NCBI RefSeq assembly: GCF_014042365.1
Contig: NZ_JACEZS010000009.1
Coordinates: forward strand, 62,001-126,000
Length of the DNA stretch: 64,000 nucleotides
Direction of reading: 5' to 3'
Source of the DNA: Rugamonas fusca
Lineage (GTDB): Bacteria; Pseudomonadota; Gammaproteobacteria; Burkholderiales; Burkholderiaceae_D
Of this stretch, positions 16,819-29,434 are shown one piece after another (positions within the stretch are counted from its first letter, which is position 1; every line of letters begins with the position of its first letter). The notes beneath the pieces were generated by a model. It did not search any database. It had not been told where the DNA came from and saw only the letters and a program-made list of their open reading frames with translations. Both the position numbers and the translations under genes were made by a program.

Positions 16819-18165
16819 TTAATCGAGTTCCGTTACCACCAGCGACAAGCCGGCCGCGATCAGCATCGAGATGCCGCCCAGGACCAGCATCATCACCGCT
16901 TCGCCGTGGAAGTAATGGGCGAGGAAATAGCCCAGCGTCAGGCCGGAGACCACCTGCGGGATCACGATGGACATGTTGAACATCCCCATGAACATGCCCA
17001 TTTTGTTGGGCGGGACGGCGCACGCGAGGATGGCGTAGGGCATGGACAGCGTGCTGGCCCAGGCCAGGCCGATGCCGATGAACGGCAGCAGCAGCACCGC
17101 GGGCGAGCTGACGAAGTAGATCGAGATGAAGCTCAGTCCACCCACGGTCAGCGCGATCGCGTGGGCCGCCTTGCGGCTGGTGCGGCGCGCGATCACGGGT
17201 AGCAGGAAGGCAAAGCCGATCGACGCCGCGTTGTAGACCGAGTTGCAAACGCCCCACCAGCTGGCGCCTTCGTTGAACATGGCCGATGTGGTGTCGGCAG
17301 TGTGGTAGACGTGCTGGGTGATGGCCGCTGTGGCGTAGGTCCACATGGAGAACCAGGTGAACCAGGTGAAGAACTGCACCAGCGACAGCTGCTTCATGAT
17401 CTTCGGCATATGCACGTAGTCGCTGATGAAGCCGGCGATGCCGCGCCCGTCGGCCGTCGCCGCCTCCGGTTCCGGGTTGTACTGCCGCATTTGCTCGGGC
17501 GAGTATTCCTTGGTGCGGATCACGGTCCACATGACGGCGCCGAAATACACGGCCGCACCCAGGTAGAACGCCCATGTCACGGAGGCTGGCGCCTGTCCCG
17601 CCGGCGCCGTGTTGGCCACGTTGAACCAATGCGTCAGCATGTAGGGCAGGACGGAGGCGACCACCGCGCCCACGCCGATGAAGAAGGTCTGGAACGCATA
17701 ACCCTTGGTGACCTGTTCCTTGGGCAGCAGGTCGCCGACGAAGGCCCGGAACGGCTCCATCGATATATTGATCGCCATGTCCAGCACCAGCAGTACGCCG
17801 GCCGCCATCCAAAGTGTACTGGCGTTGGCCATGCCGCACAGGGCCAGCGTCGCGGCCGTGGCGCCGAGCAGGAAGTAGGGACGGCGGCGTCCCCAGCGGC
17901 CCCACGTGCGGTCGCTCAGGTAGCCGACGATGGGCTGCACCAGCAGGCCAGCCAGTGGCGCGGCGATCATCAGGAAGCCGATGTCTTCCAGCCTGGCGCC
18001 CATGGTCTGGAAGATGCGCGGCACGTTGGCCTGCTGTAGTGCGAAGCCAAACTGTATGCCGAGGAAGCCGAAACTCATGTTCCACAGGTTCCAGAACGAC
18101 AGGGTGGGTTTTTTCGGGGATGGACTGGCACCTTTGGCGTCCACTGTTTTCAACTGAGTGTGCAT
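16819..18165 (-). CDS. MFS sugar transporter (SglT / SLC45-like)
   Basis: The 448-residue protein has about 12 membrane segments. The N-terminal half contains IQFGFALQQANVPRIFQTMG and the loop motif SDRTWGRWGRRRPYFLLGA, typical of the sugar:proton symporters related to plant sucrose carriers and the bacterial alpha-glucoside transporters. The start is the ATG at 18165 (GGAGCG four bases upstream); longer frames reach 18327 but lack support. It is divergent from ppc. No sugar hydrolase is adjacent, so the substrate is uncertain; a di- or oligosaccharide is inferred from the family. The 162-bp intergenic region holds a perfect AGAATATTCT palindrome at 18250-18259, a possible operator. Confidence 0.82.
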   Translation of the reverse strand: MHTQLKTVDAKGASPSPKKPTLSFWNLWNMSFGFLGIQFGFALQQANVPRIFQTMGARLEDIGFLMIAAPLAGLLVQPIVGYLSDRTWGRWGRRRPYFLLGATAATLALCGMANASTLWMAAGVLLVLDMAINISMEPFRAFVGDLLPKEQVTKGYAFQTFFIGVGAVVASVLPYMLTHWFNVANTAPAGQAPASVTWAFYLGAAVYFGAVMWTVIRTKEYSPEQMRQYNPEPEAATADGRGIAGFISDYVHMPKIMKQLSLVQFFTWFTWFSMWTYATAAITQHVYHTADTTSAMFNEGASWWGVCNSVYNAASIGFAFLLPVIARRTSRKAAHAIALTVGGLSFISIYFVSSPAVLLLPFIGIGLAWASTLSMPYAILACAVPPNKMGMFMGMFNMSIVIPQVVSGLTLGYFLAHYFHGEAVMMLVLGGISMLIAAGLSLVVTELD

Positions 18166-18327
18166 GTCTCGCTCCAGGGATTGCGTCATAGAGTGTAGTA
18201 AAATTTCATTTTGTTGTGCGGTGCATTGTAATTTATCACTTTCATCAGTAGAATATTCTGAAATTCGAGGGTATTTATGCTTATCCATGAATGCTCGACG
18301 TAAATTCACTACAATTTGGCGGGGCAC

Positions 18328-21078
18328 ATGGACGGTTCGAACGCACTGTATGACAAAGATGAATTGCTGGGCCGGGATATCCGCCAGCTGGGGCGCTTAC
18401 TGGGCGATGCGATCCGCTCGCTGCATGGCGAGGACGTGTTCAAGTCCATCGAGGCGGTACGCCAGACCTCGATCGGCCTGCGCCAGCGTCCTTCGCAAGA
18501 GGGCCGCGACGCGCTGCAGGCGCAGTTGCACGCACTGAGCCCGGTCGATACCAAGCAGCTGATCCGCGCCTTCAGCTATTTCTCGCTGCTGGCCAATATC
18601 GCGGAAGACCAGCATCACACCCGCCGCAGCCGCGCCCACCTGATCGCCGGCACCGCGCCGCGCAACGGCAGCCTGGCGCAGGCGCTCAAGAACATCGTCG
18701 ATGACGGCCACTCGGACCAGTTGCAGCACGTGCTGGCCGAAGCGTGCATCAATCCCGTCTTCACGGCCCACCCCACGGAAGTGCAGCGCAAGAGCATCCT
18801 GAACTGCCAGATGGCTATCGCCCGCCTGCTCGACGAGCGTGACCGCATCCAGATGACGCCGGAGGAGGAAGAGGCGAACGAGGAAGCGCTGGCGCGCGGT
18901 ATCGTCACGCTGTGGCAGACCCGCTTGCTGCGCACCACCAAGCTGTCCGTGCTGGACGAGGTGGAAAATGGCCTGTCCTTCTTCGATCGCACTATCCTCA
19001 GCACCTTGCCGCAGCTGTACGGCAGCATGCACGACACGCTGGCCAAGCTGGACCCGGCCTGGCAAGGCCGCGAACTGCCCACCTTCATGCGCATTGGCAG
19101 CTGGATCGGTGGCGATCGCGATGGCAATCCCTTCGTCACGGCCGACGTTCTGCGCGCCACCTTGCAGCGCCAGGCCAATGTCGCGTTGTCGCACTACCTG
19201 ACGGAGCTGCACAAGCTGGCCTCGCAGCTGTCGCTGGCCCAAGCGCTGAGCGGCAGCTCCGAAGCGCTGCGCCGCCTGGCCGACGAGGCGACGGACGGCT
19301 CGCCGCACCAGGTGGACGAGCCATATCGCCGCGCCCTGCACGGCATGCACGCCAAGCTGTCAGCCACCCGCGCGCTGCTGACCGGCGCCGCCGACGACGC
19401 GGACGCGCACTCGCATTACACCAGCGCGCAAGCCCTGCGCGACGATCTCGACATCCTGCACCACTCGCTGCTGGCCCATGGCGCCGGCGCATTGGCCAAG
19501 GGCCGTTTGCGCCATTTGCGCCGCGCCGTGCAGGTGTTCGGCTTCAGCCTGGCGCCGATCGATCTGCGCCAGAATTCGGACGTGCACGAGCGCGTGGTGG
19601 CCGAACTGCTGGCCCACGCCCGTCCCGGCTGCGACTACCTGGCCATGGACGAAGCCCAGCGCTGCGCGCTGCTGCGCGAGGAAATCGCCTCGCCACGGCT
19701 GCTGGTCAGCCCTTACCAGACCTATTCGGAAGCGACGGCCGGCGAACTGGCCATCTTCGCCCAGCTGAAACAGGCGCATGACACCTACGGCCAGGATGCG
19801 ATCTGCAACTACATCATCTCCAAGGCCGCCAGCCTGTCGGACCTGCTGGAAGTGGCCGTGCTGTTCAAGGAATTCGGCCTGCTACGCCGCGAGACCGGTA
19901 CGCTGGCCGTCAACATCATTCCGCTGTTCGAGACCATCGAGGACTTGCGCGCCGGTCCCGCCATCATGGAACAGGCGTTCAAGGTCCCCGAATATATGCG
20001 CCTGCTGCAGTCGCGCGGCATGCGCCAGGAAGTGATGCTCGGTTACTCGGACAGTAACAAGGATGGCGGCTACCTGACCTCCGGCTGGGAACTGTACAAG
20101 GCCGAGATCGAACTGGTGAAGGTCTTTGCGCACTACGGCGTCAAGCTGCAATTGTTCCATGGCCGCGGCGGTTCCGTCGGCCGTGGCGGCGGCCCAAGCT
20201 ATGAGGCCATCATGGCCCAGCCTGCGGGCACGGTGCAGGGCCGCATCCGCGTCACGGAGCAGGGCGAGGTGATCACGGCCAAATACGCCAACGCTGAAGT
20301 GGGGCGCCGCAACCTGGAAGTGATGGTCGCGGCCACGCTCAAGGCCACCTTGTTGGGCGAGCGCCAGTTCCAGCCGGAGGCGGCGCAACTGGCGGCCATG
20401 GAAGCGCTGTCGGCATCGGCCATGCAGGCTTACCGATCGCTGGTGTACGAGACGGAAGGTTTCGACACCTATTTCTGGCAGTCGACCGTCATTTCGGAAA
20501 TCGCCGCGCTCAATATCGGCAGCCGTCCCACCTCGCGCAAGGCGGCCGGCAAGATCGAGGATCTGCGCGCCATTCCGTGGGTGCTGAGCTGGTCGCAGTG
20601 CCGCCTGATGCTGCCGGGCTGGTATGGCTTCGGCTCCGCTGTCGCAGCCTTCCTGGCCAAGGACCGCGAACCGCGCCTGGCCATGCTGCGCCAGATGTAC
20701 CAGGACTGGCCGTTCTTCCACTCGCTGCTGTCGAACATGGACATGGTGCTGGCCAAGAGCGATATCGCCATCGCCAGCGGCTACGCTAGCCTGGTGACGG
20801 ATGTGGCGCTGCGCGAATCCATCTTCGGCCGCATCCAGGCCGAGCATGCGCGCACGGTGGACGCGGTCAAGCAGATCACCGGCCAGCGCGAGCTGCAGGA
20901 CCACAACCCGCTGCTGCAGCGCTCGATCCGCAACCGCTTCCCGTATGTGGACTTGCTCAATCACGTGCAGGTCGAACTGCTGCGCCGCTATCGCGACAAC
21001 AACGCGGATGCCGATACCCGTGTTGGCCTGCACCTGTCGATCAACGGCATCGCGGCCGGTTTGCGCAACAGCGGCTAA
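18328..21078 (+). CDS. ppc: phosphoenolpyruvate carboxylase
   Basis: The protein has 916 residues, the normal length for the family. It carboxylates PEP to oxaloacetate, replenishing the TCA cycle. The catalytic His lies in [13 protein letters not shown]; the second signature [17 protein letters not shown] and the PEP-binding [14 protein letters not shown] are intact; the C-terminus RNSG is the conserved end that binds allosteric inhibitors. The start is the ATG at 18328 with GGCGGGG just before it; the TTG at 18316 is an alternative. It heads a co-directional ppc-gap-pyk-eno group. Confidence 0.95.
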   Translation: MDGSNALYDKDELLGRDIRQLGRLLGDAIRSLHGEDVFKSIEAVRQTSIGLRQRPSQEGRDALQAQLHALSPVDTKQLIRAFSYFSLLANIAEDQHHTRRSRAHLIAGTAPRNGSLAQALKNIVDDGHSDQLQHVLAEACINPVFTAHPTEVQRKSILNCQMAIARLLDERDRIQMTPEEEEANEEALARGIVTLWQTRLLRTTKLSVLDEVENGLSFFDRTILSTLPQLYGSMHDTLAKLDPAWQGRELPTFMRIGSWIGGDRDGNPFVTADVLRATLQRQANVALSHYLTELHKLASQLSLAQALSGSSEALRRLADEATDGSPHQVDEPYRRALHGMHAKLSATRALLTGAADDADAHSHYTSAQALRDDLDILHHSLLAHGAGALAKGRLRHLRRAVQVFGFSLAPIDLRQNSDVHERVVAELLAHARPGCDYLAMDEAQRCALLREEIASPRLLVSPYQTYSEATAGELAIFAQLKQAHDTYGQDAICNYIISKAASLSDLLEVAVLFKEFGLLRRETGTLAVNIIPLFETIEDLRAGPAIMEQAFKVPEYMRLLQSRGMRQEVMLGYSDSNKDGGYLTSGWELYKAEIELVKVFAHYGVKLQLFHGRGGSVGRGGGPSYEAIMAQPAGTVQGRIRVTEQGEVITAKYANAEVGRRNLEVMVAATLKATLLGERQFQPEAAQLAAMEALSASAMQAYRSLVYETEGFDTYFWQSTVISEIAALNIGSRPTSRKAAGKIEDLRAIPWVLSWSQCRLMLPGWYGFGSAVAAFLAKDREPRLAMLRQMYQDWPFFHSLLSNMDMVLAKSDIAIASGYASLVTDVALRESIFGRIQAEHARTVDAVKQITGQRELQDHNPLLQRSIRNRFPYVDLLNHVQVELLRRYRDNNADADTRVGLHLSINGIAAGLRNSG

Positions 21079-21130
21079 GCCTCCGCAAAAAAATGATGTG
21101 TCCTTCCAACCCAACCCCGAGGAACTGAGC

Positions 21131-22147
21131 ATGACGATCAAAGTAGCAATCAACGGTTATGGCCGCATCGGCCGCAATGTGCTGCGCGCTTTCTACGAAG
21201 GCGGCAAGAAGCAGGATATCCAGATCGTGGCCATCAACGACCTGGGCGACGCCAAGTCCAATGCCCACCTGACCCGCTACGATACGGTTCATGGCAAGTT
21301 CCCCGGCACGGTCGAAGTGGACGGCGACAACATGATCGTGAACGGCGACGTGATCCGCGTGTTCGCGCAGCGTAATCCGGCCGAAATCCCATGGGGCTCG
21401 CTGGGCGTGGACGTGGTGCTCGAGTGCACCGGCTTCTTCACCACCAAGGAAAAAGCCTCGGCCCACTTGAAAGGCGGCGCCAAGAAGGTGATCATCTCGG
21501 CGCCAGGCGGCAAGGATGTGGATGCGACCATCGTCTATGGCGTGAACCAGCACGTGCTGAAAGCCACCGACACGGTGATCTCGAATGCATCCTGCACCAC
21601 CAACTGCCTGGCCCCGCTGGTCAAGCCCCTGAACGACGCGATCGGCGTGGAGACGGGCCTGATGACCACCGTCCATTCCTACACCAACGACCAGGTGCTG
21701 TCCGACGTGATGCACGAAGACCTGCGCCGCGCCCGTTCGGCCACCATGAGCATGATCCCCACCAAGACCGGCGCCGCCGCTGCCGTGGGCCTGGTGCTGC
21801 CTGAGCTGAACGGCAAGCTCGATGGTTTCGCCATCCGTGTACCGACCATCAACGTGTCGCTGGTCGACCTGTCGTTCATCGCCAAGCGCGACACCACCGT
21901 GGATGAAGTGAACGCGCTGATGAAGGCCGCCGCCGAAGGCCCGCTGCAAGGCGTGCTGACCTATCAGACCGAACCGCTGGTGTCGGTGGACTTCAACCAC
22001 AACCCGGCCTCGTCCAACTTCGATTCGACCCTGACAAAGGTGTCGGGCCGCCTGGTCAAGGTATCGTCGTGGTACGACAACGAGTGGGGCTTCTCGAACC
22101 GCATGCTGGACACCACCGTGGCCCTGATGGCCGCGTCCCAACAATAA
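21131..22147 (+). CDS. gap: glyceraldehyde-3-phosphate dehydrogenase, type I
   Basis: The protein has 338 residues. It oxidises glyceraldehyde-3-phosphate to 1,3-bisphosphoglycerate with NAD. The Rossmann start [16 protein letters not shown], the active-site [13 protein letters not shown] with the catalytic Cys, the HSYTNDQ segment and the C-terminal [12 protein letters not shown] are all present. The ATG at 21131 follows GAGGAACTGAGC, 52 bp after ppc. It supplies the step that consumes the glyceraldehyde-3-phosphate made by the KDPGal aldolase encoded at 43.4 kb. Confidence 0.95.
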   Translation: MTIKVAINGYGRIGRNVLRAFYEGGKKQDIQIVAINDLGDAKSNAHLTRYDTVHGKFPGTVEVDGDNMIVNGDVIRVFAQRNPAEIPWGSLGVDVVLECTGFFTTKEKASAHLKGGAKKVIISAPGGKDVDATIVYGVNQHVLKATDTVISNASCTTNCLAPLVKPLNDAIGVETGLMTTVHSYTNDQVLSDVMHEDLRRARSATMSMIPTKTGAAAAVGLVLPELNGKLDGFAIRVPTINVSLVDLSFIAKRDTTVDEVNALMKAAAEGPLQGVLTYQTEPLVSVDFNHNPASSNFDSTLTKVSGRLVKVSSWYDNEWGFSNRMLDTTVALMAASQQ

Positions 22148-22171
22148 TTCCGTCCTCACCAGGAGACAAAC

Positions 22172-24933
<2,762 letters not shown>

Positions 24934-24953
24934 GCGTGCAACAGTAACAGCAC

Positions 24954-24988
24954 AAAACGGCCGGAGCGATCCGGCCGTTTTGCTTTGT
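24954..24988 (+). terminator. rho-independent terminator after eno
   Basis: There is a perfect 12-bp stem, AAAACGGCCGGA (24954-24965) with TCCGGCCGTTTT (24970-24981), and a GCGA tetraloop. The 3' arm ends in a T-run that continues into GCTTTG. Confidence 0.92.
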
Positions 24989-25023
24989 GGATGGGTAAAT
25001 GGGGTACGTCCCTGATTTTTCTC

Positions 25024-25064
25024 GATATCAATTTTGGTATCGAAATTGAAAAATAAGTAATTGG
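25024..25064 (+). promoter_or_regulatory. shared sugar-regulon element, site B (porin promoter)
   Basis: Hexamers GATATC (25024-25029) and GGTATC (25036-25041) are separated by six bases. After a fixed offset come AATAAGT (25052-25058) and ATTGG (25060-25064). The same arrangement occurs ungapped at three other promoters in this window (27556, 39522, 39607). It lies 108-148 bp upstream of the porin start. I infer an operator plus core promoter recognised by a common regulator. Confidence 0.75.
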
Positions 25065-25171
25065 AAAGGAATCGTTGCAGCCACTAGTATCAAGCTCGGC
25101 ATCTGAACCGCATGCGGTGATACCAGTCCAGTGCGACAACCGACCATTTCAAAAACAAAGAGGAGACAACC

Positions 25172-26425
25172 ATGAAGCAACGCATCCTGACCATGCTGCC
25201 GCTGGCGCTAGCCATGACGCTGGCCGGCAACGCCGCCCGCGCCGACGCCGGCCACGACGAGGAAGGCTTCCACGGCTACCTGCGCGCCGGCGTGGGCAGC
25301 AGCCACGGCCCGCAGAACTGCTACAGCCTGGGTGGCAACACGATGAAATACCGCCTCGGCAACGAATGCGACGCCTACTTCGAAGGCGGCTACACCAAGG
25401 AATTCGCCAAGACGCCCGATGGCGTGAGCTTTGTCGGCACGCTGTGGGCCAACGAGTGGAACTCGGGCTCCGAGTTCGGCGACGCCAAGCTGGGCCTGGC
25501 CAAGGCCTACGTGGAAGCGAAGGGCATCGATGTGCTCAACGGCGGCGTGGCCTGGATCGGCAAGCGCTATTACTACCGTCCGGACATCCACATGCTGGAC
25601 CTGCAGTTCATTAACCTGAACGGCACCGGCGGCGGTATCGACGGCGTCAAGGCCGGTCCCGGCAAATTCAGCTACGCCGTCTTCAAGGACAACGACAGCA
25701 TCACCACCAACCCCACCACGGGCCTGGTGACGGACAATAAATCGGCGCTGCGCCAGAACCTGATCTACGAAGGCTTGCCCGTCAACCCGGGCGGCACCAT
25801 CGACATCGCCACCTCCATCATCACGGCGCAGGGCAAGGACAAGCACAATGGCTGGCAACTGACCGTGCTGCACAAGCAGGACAAGGTACTGGGCGGCGGC
25901 AACACTTTCGGCATCCAGTACGGCGTGGGCCCCGGCACGGGCATCGGTGTGGGCAATGACCGCATCGGCGCCTCCGGCAGCACCACGCTGGGCAGCGACG
26001 TGAAGCGCACCCGCATTTTCAACGACCTGGTGATGCAGCCGACCCCGGAATTCAGCATGGAGTTCGTGGTGCTGGGCCAGCGCGACAAGTCCGACGCCGG
26101 CGGCTCCAGCACCTGGACCACGCTGGGCGCGCGCCCCGTCTACGCGCTGAGCGAGCATTTCAAGCTGCAGGCGGAACTGGGCACCCATCGCGTCACCCAG
26201 CCGAACGGCGGCGAGACGCTGCGCCTGAACACGATCACCATCGCGCCGACCATCACGGCCGGCAAGGGCTACTGGTCGCGTCCTGAACTGCGCGCCTTCG
26301 TCACCTACGGCAAGTGGAACGACCCCGCCACCGCCGCGCTCAACGCCAGCAACAACGCCGGCCCGGCCTTCGGTTCGGCCACCAACGGCACCTCGGTCGG
26401 CCTGCAGGTCGAAGCCTGGTTCTAA
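25172..26425 (+). CDS. LamB-type carbohydrate porin
   Basis: The 417-residue protein has a 25-residue signal peptide (MKQRILTMLPLALAMTLAGN, ending near ARA). The mature N-terminus has the maltoporin pattern GFHGYLRAGVGSS, then QNCYSLGG and RLGNECDAYFEGGYTKEF. The barrel ends in aromatic VEAWF, the outer-membrane insertion signal. It is the outer-membrane entry for the sugars handled by the ChvE-GguAB system; the shared promoter element supports this. GGAGACAACC precedes the ATG. galM follows 70 bp downstream on the same strand after a long hairpin. The sugar is not fixed by the sequence. Confidence 0.88.
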   Translation: MKQRILTMLPLALAMTLAGNAARADAGHDEEGFHGYLRAGVGSSHGPQNCYSLGGNTMKYRLGNECDAYFEGGYTKEFAKTPDGVSFVGTLWANEWNSGSEFGDAKLGLAKAYVEAKGIDVLNGGVAWIGKRYYYRPDIHMLDLQFINLNGTGGGIDGVKAGPGKFSYAVFKDNDSITTNPTTGLVTDNKSALRQNLIYEGLPVNPGGTIDIATSIITAQGKDKHNGWQLTVLHKQDKVLGGGNTFGIQYGVGPGTGIGVGNDRIGASGSTTLGSDVKRTRIFNDLVMQPTPEFSMEFVVLGQRDKSDAGGSSTWTTLGARPVYALSEHFKLQAELGTHRVTQPNGGETLRLNTITIAPTITAGKGYWSRPELRAFVTYGKWNDPATAALNASNNAGPAFGSATNGTSVGLQVEAWF

Positions 26426-26435
26426 GACAGGGCAG

Positions 26436-26482
26436 GGCGCCGCTTCGCTCTGGCGTGGAGATGTCCAGAGCGGGGCGGCGCC
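26436..26482 (+). other. 18-bp intercistronic hairpin between porin gene and galM
   Basis: GGCGCCGC-TT-CGCTCTGG (26436-26453) pairs with CCAGAGCG-GG-GCGGCGCC (26465-26482) across an 11-nt loop. The two TT/GG positions can form G-U pairs in RNA, so the stem is continuous. No T-run follows, so it is more likely an mRNA-stabilising or attenuating structure than a full terminator. Confidence 0.7.
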
Positions 26483-26495
26483 TGGCACCATTCCC

Positions 26496-27557
26496 ATGTT
26501 CGCCTCACCACTCCCCAGCATCACCCGCGCGCCGTTCGGCCAGTTGCCGGACGGGCGCGCGGCCAGCCTGTACACGCTCGATAACGGTTGCGGCCTGACG
26601 GTGTGCATCAGCGATTTCGGCGGCATCATCACGGCCATTCATGCGCCGGACCGGCATGGCGTGCGCGCCAACGTCACGCTCGGGCACGCGACGCTCGCCC
26701 CATATCTGGACGACCGCGGCTACCTTGGCGCCCTGATCGGCCGCCACGCCAACCGCATCGCCCACGGCCGCTACGAGTACGACGGCCAGCAGGTGCAGCT
26801 CGACGTCAACGATGGCAAGAACCACCTCCATGGCGGGCGCCATGGTCTGCACACGGCCTTGTGGCAAGGTGCGCCCAGCGCCAAGGCCAGCGCGGCACGG
26901 CTGTCGCTCACGCACGTGAGCCCGGACGGCGACCAGGGCTACCCCGGCGCCCTGGCGCTGACCGTGCTCTACGAACTCAATCGCGCCAATGAATTGTTGA
27001 TCCATTTTCGCGCCGAGTGCGACCGGGCCACGCCCGTCAGCCTGACCAGCCACGCTTATTTCAACCTGGCGGGGCAGGGTGATATTCTCGATCAGCGGCT
27101 GATGATCGCCGCCGATCATTACACCCCGGTGGACGCGGCCTTGATACCCACCGGCGCCATCGTCCCGGTCCAAGGCACGCCGTTCGATTTCCGCACGCCG
27201 CACGCGGTCGGTCAGCGCATCGCTGCGGACCATCCGCAACTGGCGCTGGGCGGCGGCTACGACCACAACTTCGCGCTGCGTCCGCGCGCGTATGCCCACC
27301 CCACGCTGGCGGCGCGGCTGCATGATCCCGGCTCGGGCCGGGCGCTCGACGTGTCATGCACGGCGCCGGGCTTGCAGTTCTACAGCGGGAATTTCCTCAC
27401 AGGCGGCGCGGGCCAACACGGCTACCGCGCTGGCTTGTGCCTGGAACCGCAGCAGTTCCCCGACAACCCCAACCAGCCAGCCTTCCCCAGCGCCATGCTG
27501 CGGCCTGGCCAGGTCCATCGCAGCAGCATCACCTACCGATTCCACCTTGTTGATTGA
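26496..27557 (+). CDS. galM: aldose 1-epimerase (galactose mutarotase)
   Basis: The protein has 353 residues. It interconverts alpha and beta anomers of aldoses such as galactose, xylose and arabinose. It has the family landmarks GRHANRIAHGRYEYDGQQ, the catalytic His in SLTSHAYFNLAG, GGYDHNF and the C-terminal LCLEPQQFPDNPNQPAFPS containing the catalytic Glu. There is no signal peptide, so it acts in the cytoplasm. It makes sense in this locus because pyranose dehydrogenases use one anomer. Its stop codon (27555-27557) overlaps the first operator hexamer of the next operon. Confidence 0.92.
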   Translation: MFASPLPSITRAPFGQLPDGRAASLYTLDNGCGLTVCISDFGGIITAIHAPDRHGVRANVTLGHATLAPYLDDRGYLGALIGRHANRIAHGRYEYDGQQVQLDVNDGKNHLHGGRHGLHTALWQGAPSAKASAARLSLTHVSPDGDQGYPGALALTVLYELNRANELLIHFRAECDRATPVSLTSHAYFNLAGQGDILDQRLMIAADHYTPVDAALIPTGAIVPVQGTPFDFRTPHAVGQRIAADHPQLALGGGYDHNFALRPRAYAHPTLAARLHDPGSGRALDVSCTAPGLQFYSGNFLTGGAGQHGYRAGLCLEPQQFPDNPNQPAFPSAMLRPGQVHRSSITYRFHLVD

Positions 27558-27596
27558 TATCCATTTCGATATCGAATACGAGGAATAAGTGATTGG
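27556..27596 (+). promoter_or_regulatory. shared sugar-regulon element, site A (Weimberg operon promoter)
   Basis: Hexamers GATATC (27556-27561) and GATATC (27568-27573) have six bases between them. AATAAGT lies at 27584-27590 and ATTGG at 27592-27596, the same offsets as at the other three sites. It begins on the galM stop codon and ends 82 bp before the dehydratase start. Confidence 0.78.
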
Positions 27597-27677
27597 ATTG
27601 TTATGGATGGCCGCACTACCATCACTCATCGCTGCGCGGACGGTCACGCATGCCGCGCGCTCAACCAGGAGGAATGC

Positions 27678-29417
27678 ATGTCCGCGACAAAGAAAACCAA
27701 GCTGCGCTCGGCCGAGTGGTTCGGCACCCAGGATAAGAATGGCTTCATGTACCGCAGCTGGATGAAAAACCAGGGTATCCCCGATCACGAATTCCAGGGC
27801 AAGCCCATTATCGGCATCTGCAATACCTGGTCCGAACTCACGCCGTGCAACGCCCACTTCCGCCAACTGGCCGATTACGTCAAGCGCGGTATCCTCGAAG
27901 CGGGCGGCTTCCCGGTCGAATTCCCCGTGTTCTCGAACGGCGAATCGAATTTGCGCCCGACCGCCATGCTGACCCGTAACCTGGCCAGCATGGACGTCGA
28001 GGAATCGATTCGCGGCAATCCGATGGACGCCGTGGTGCTGCTGGTTGGCTGCGACAAGACCACGCCGGCGCTGCTGATGGGCGCGGCCAGCGTGGACCTG
28101 CCCACCATCGTCGTCAGCGGCGGCCCGATGTTGAACGGTAAGCTCAATGGCAAGGACATCGGCTCCGGTACGGCCGTGTGGCAGTTGCACGAGCAGGTCA
28201 AGGCCGGCACCATCACCATGCATGAATTCATGCACGCCGAATCGGGCCATTCACGCTCGGCCGGTACCTGCAACACCATGGGCACCGCGTCCACCATGGC
28301 CTGCATGGCCGAGGCGCTGGGCACCAGTCTGCCGCACAATGCCGCCATTCCGGCCGTCGATTCGCGCCGTTACGTGCTGGCCCACATGAGCGGCATCCGC
28401 ATCGTCGAGATGGTGCACGAGGACCTGCGCCTGTCGAAGGTGCTCAAGCGCGAGAATTTTGAAAACGCGATCCGCGTCAACGCCGCCATCGGCGGTTCCA
28501 CCAACGCAGTGATCCACCTGAAGGCGATCGCTGGCCGCATCGGCGTCGACCTGGCGCTGGAGGACTGGACCCGCGTCGGCCGTGGCATGCCCACCATCGT
28601 GGACCTGATGCCGTCGGGTCGCTTCCTGATGGAGGAGTTCTACTACGCCGGCGGCCTGCCAGGCGCCATCCGCCGCATGGGCGATGGCAAGCTGCTGCCC
28701 CATCCCGATGCGCTCACCGTGAACGGCAAGACGCTGTGGCAAAACTGCCAGGATGCGCCCGTGTATGACGACGAGGTGATCCGCCCGCTGGACAAGCCGC
28801 TGCTGGACGATGGCGGCATTTGCATCCTGCGCGGCAACCTGGCCCCGCGCGGCGCCGTGCTCAAGCCGTCCGCGGCCACGCCGGCGCTGATGCAGCACCG
28901 TGGCCGCGCCGTCGTGTTCGAGGACTTCGACCACTACAAGGCCCGCATCATCGACCCCGAACTGGAGGTGGACGCCAACTCCGTGCTGGTGATGAAGAAC
29001 TGCGGCCCCAAAGGCTATCCCGGCATGGCGGAAGTAGGGAATATGGGCCTGCCGCCCAAGTTGCTGGCGCAAGGCGTGACGGACATGGTGCGCATCTCGG
29101 ACGCGCGCATGAGTGGCACGGCCTACGGCACGGTGGTGCTGCACGTGGCGCCCGAAGCCATGGCCGGCGGCCCGCTCGGTGTGGTGCGCGACGGCGACTG
29201 GATCACGCTCGATTGCGCCGGCGGCGTCCTGAACCTGGAGATCAGCGATGCGGCGCTGGCCGAGCGCCTGGCCGAACGGGCCGCGCGCCAGCCGGCGACG
29301 GCCAGGAGCGGCTACCAGCAACTCTATATCGACCATGTGTTGCAGGCCGACGAAGGATGCGACTTCGATTTCCTCGTCGGGAACCGTGGTTCGGAAGTAC
29401 CCAAGCATTCACACTAA
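27678..29417 (+). CDS. IlvD/Edd-family sugar-acid dehydratase (L-arabonate/D-xylonate dehydratase type)
   Basis: The protein has 579 residues, the length of characterised L-arabonate dehydratases. It removes water from an aldonate to give a 2-keto-3-deoxy acid. The Fe-S cysteines of the family are visible in NTWSELTPCN, VGCDKTTPALLMGAAS and AGTCNTMGTAST; the base Ser lies in ISDARMSGTAYGTVVLH. It keeps the pentonate-branch features MYRSWMKNQG and KNCGPKGYPGMAEVGNMGLP. AGGAGGA lies 4-10 bp before the ATG at 27678. It is first in an operon with the FAH-family, dehydrogenase and SDR genes, which points to the oxidative (Weimberg) pentose route. L-arabonate, D-xylonate and D-fuconate cannot be told apart by eye. 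Confidence 0.88.
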   Translation: MSATKKTKLRSAEWFGTQDKNGFMYRSWMKNQGIPDHEFQGKPIIGICNTWSELTPCNAHFRQLADYVKRGILEAGGFPVEFPVFSNGESNLRPTAMLTRNLASMDVEESIRGNPMDAVVLLVGCDKTTPALLMGAASVDLPTIVVSGGPMLNGKLNGKDIGSGTAVWQLHEQVKAGTITMHEFMHAESGHSRSAGTCNTMGTASTMACMAEALGTSLPHNAAIPAVDSRRYVLAHMSGIRIVEMVHEDLRLSKVLKRENFENAIRVNAAIGGSTNAVIHLKAIAGRIGVDLALEDWTRVGRGMPTIVDLMPSGRFLMEEFYYAGGLPGAIRRMGDGKLLPHPDALTVNGKTLWQNCQDAPVYDDEVIRPLDKPLLDDGGICILRGNLAPRGAVLKPSAATPALMQHRGRAVVFEDFDHYKARIIDPELEVDANSVLVMKNCGPKGYPGMAEVGNMGLPPKLLAQGVTDMVRISDARMSGTAYGTVVLHVAPEAMAGGPLGVVRDGDWITLDCAGGVLNLEISDAALAERLAERAARQPATARSGYQQLYIDHVLQADEGCDFDFLVGNRGSEVPKHSH

Positions 29418-29434
29418 AACAAGCGGGAGACACC

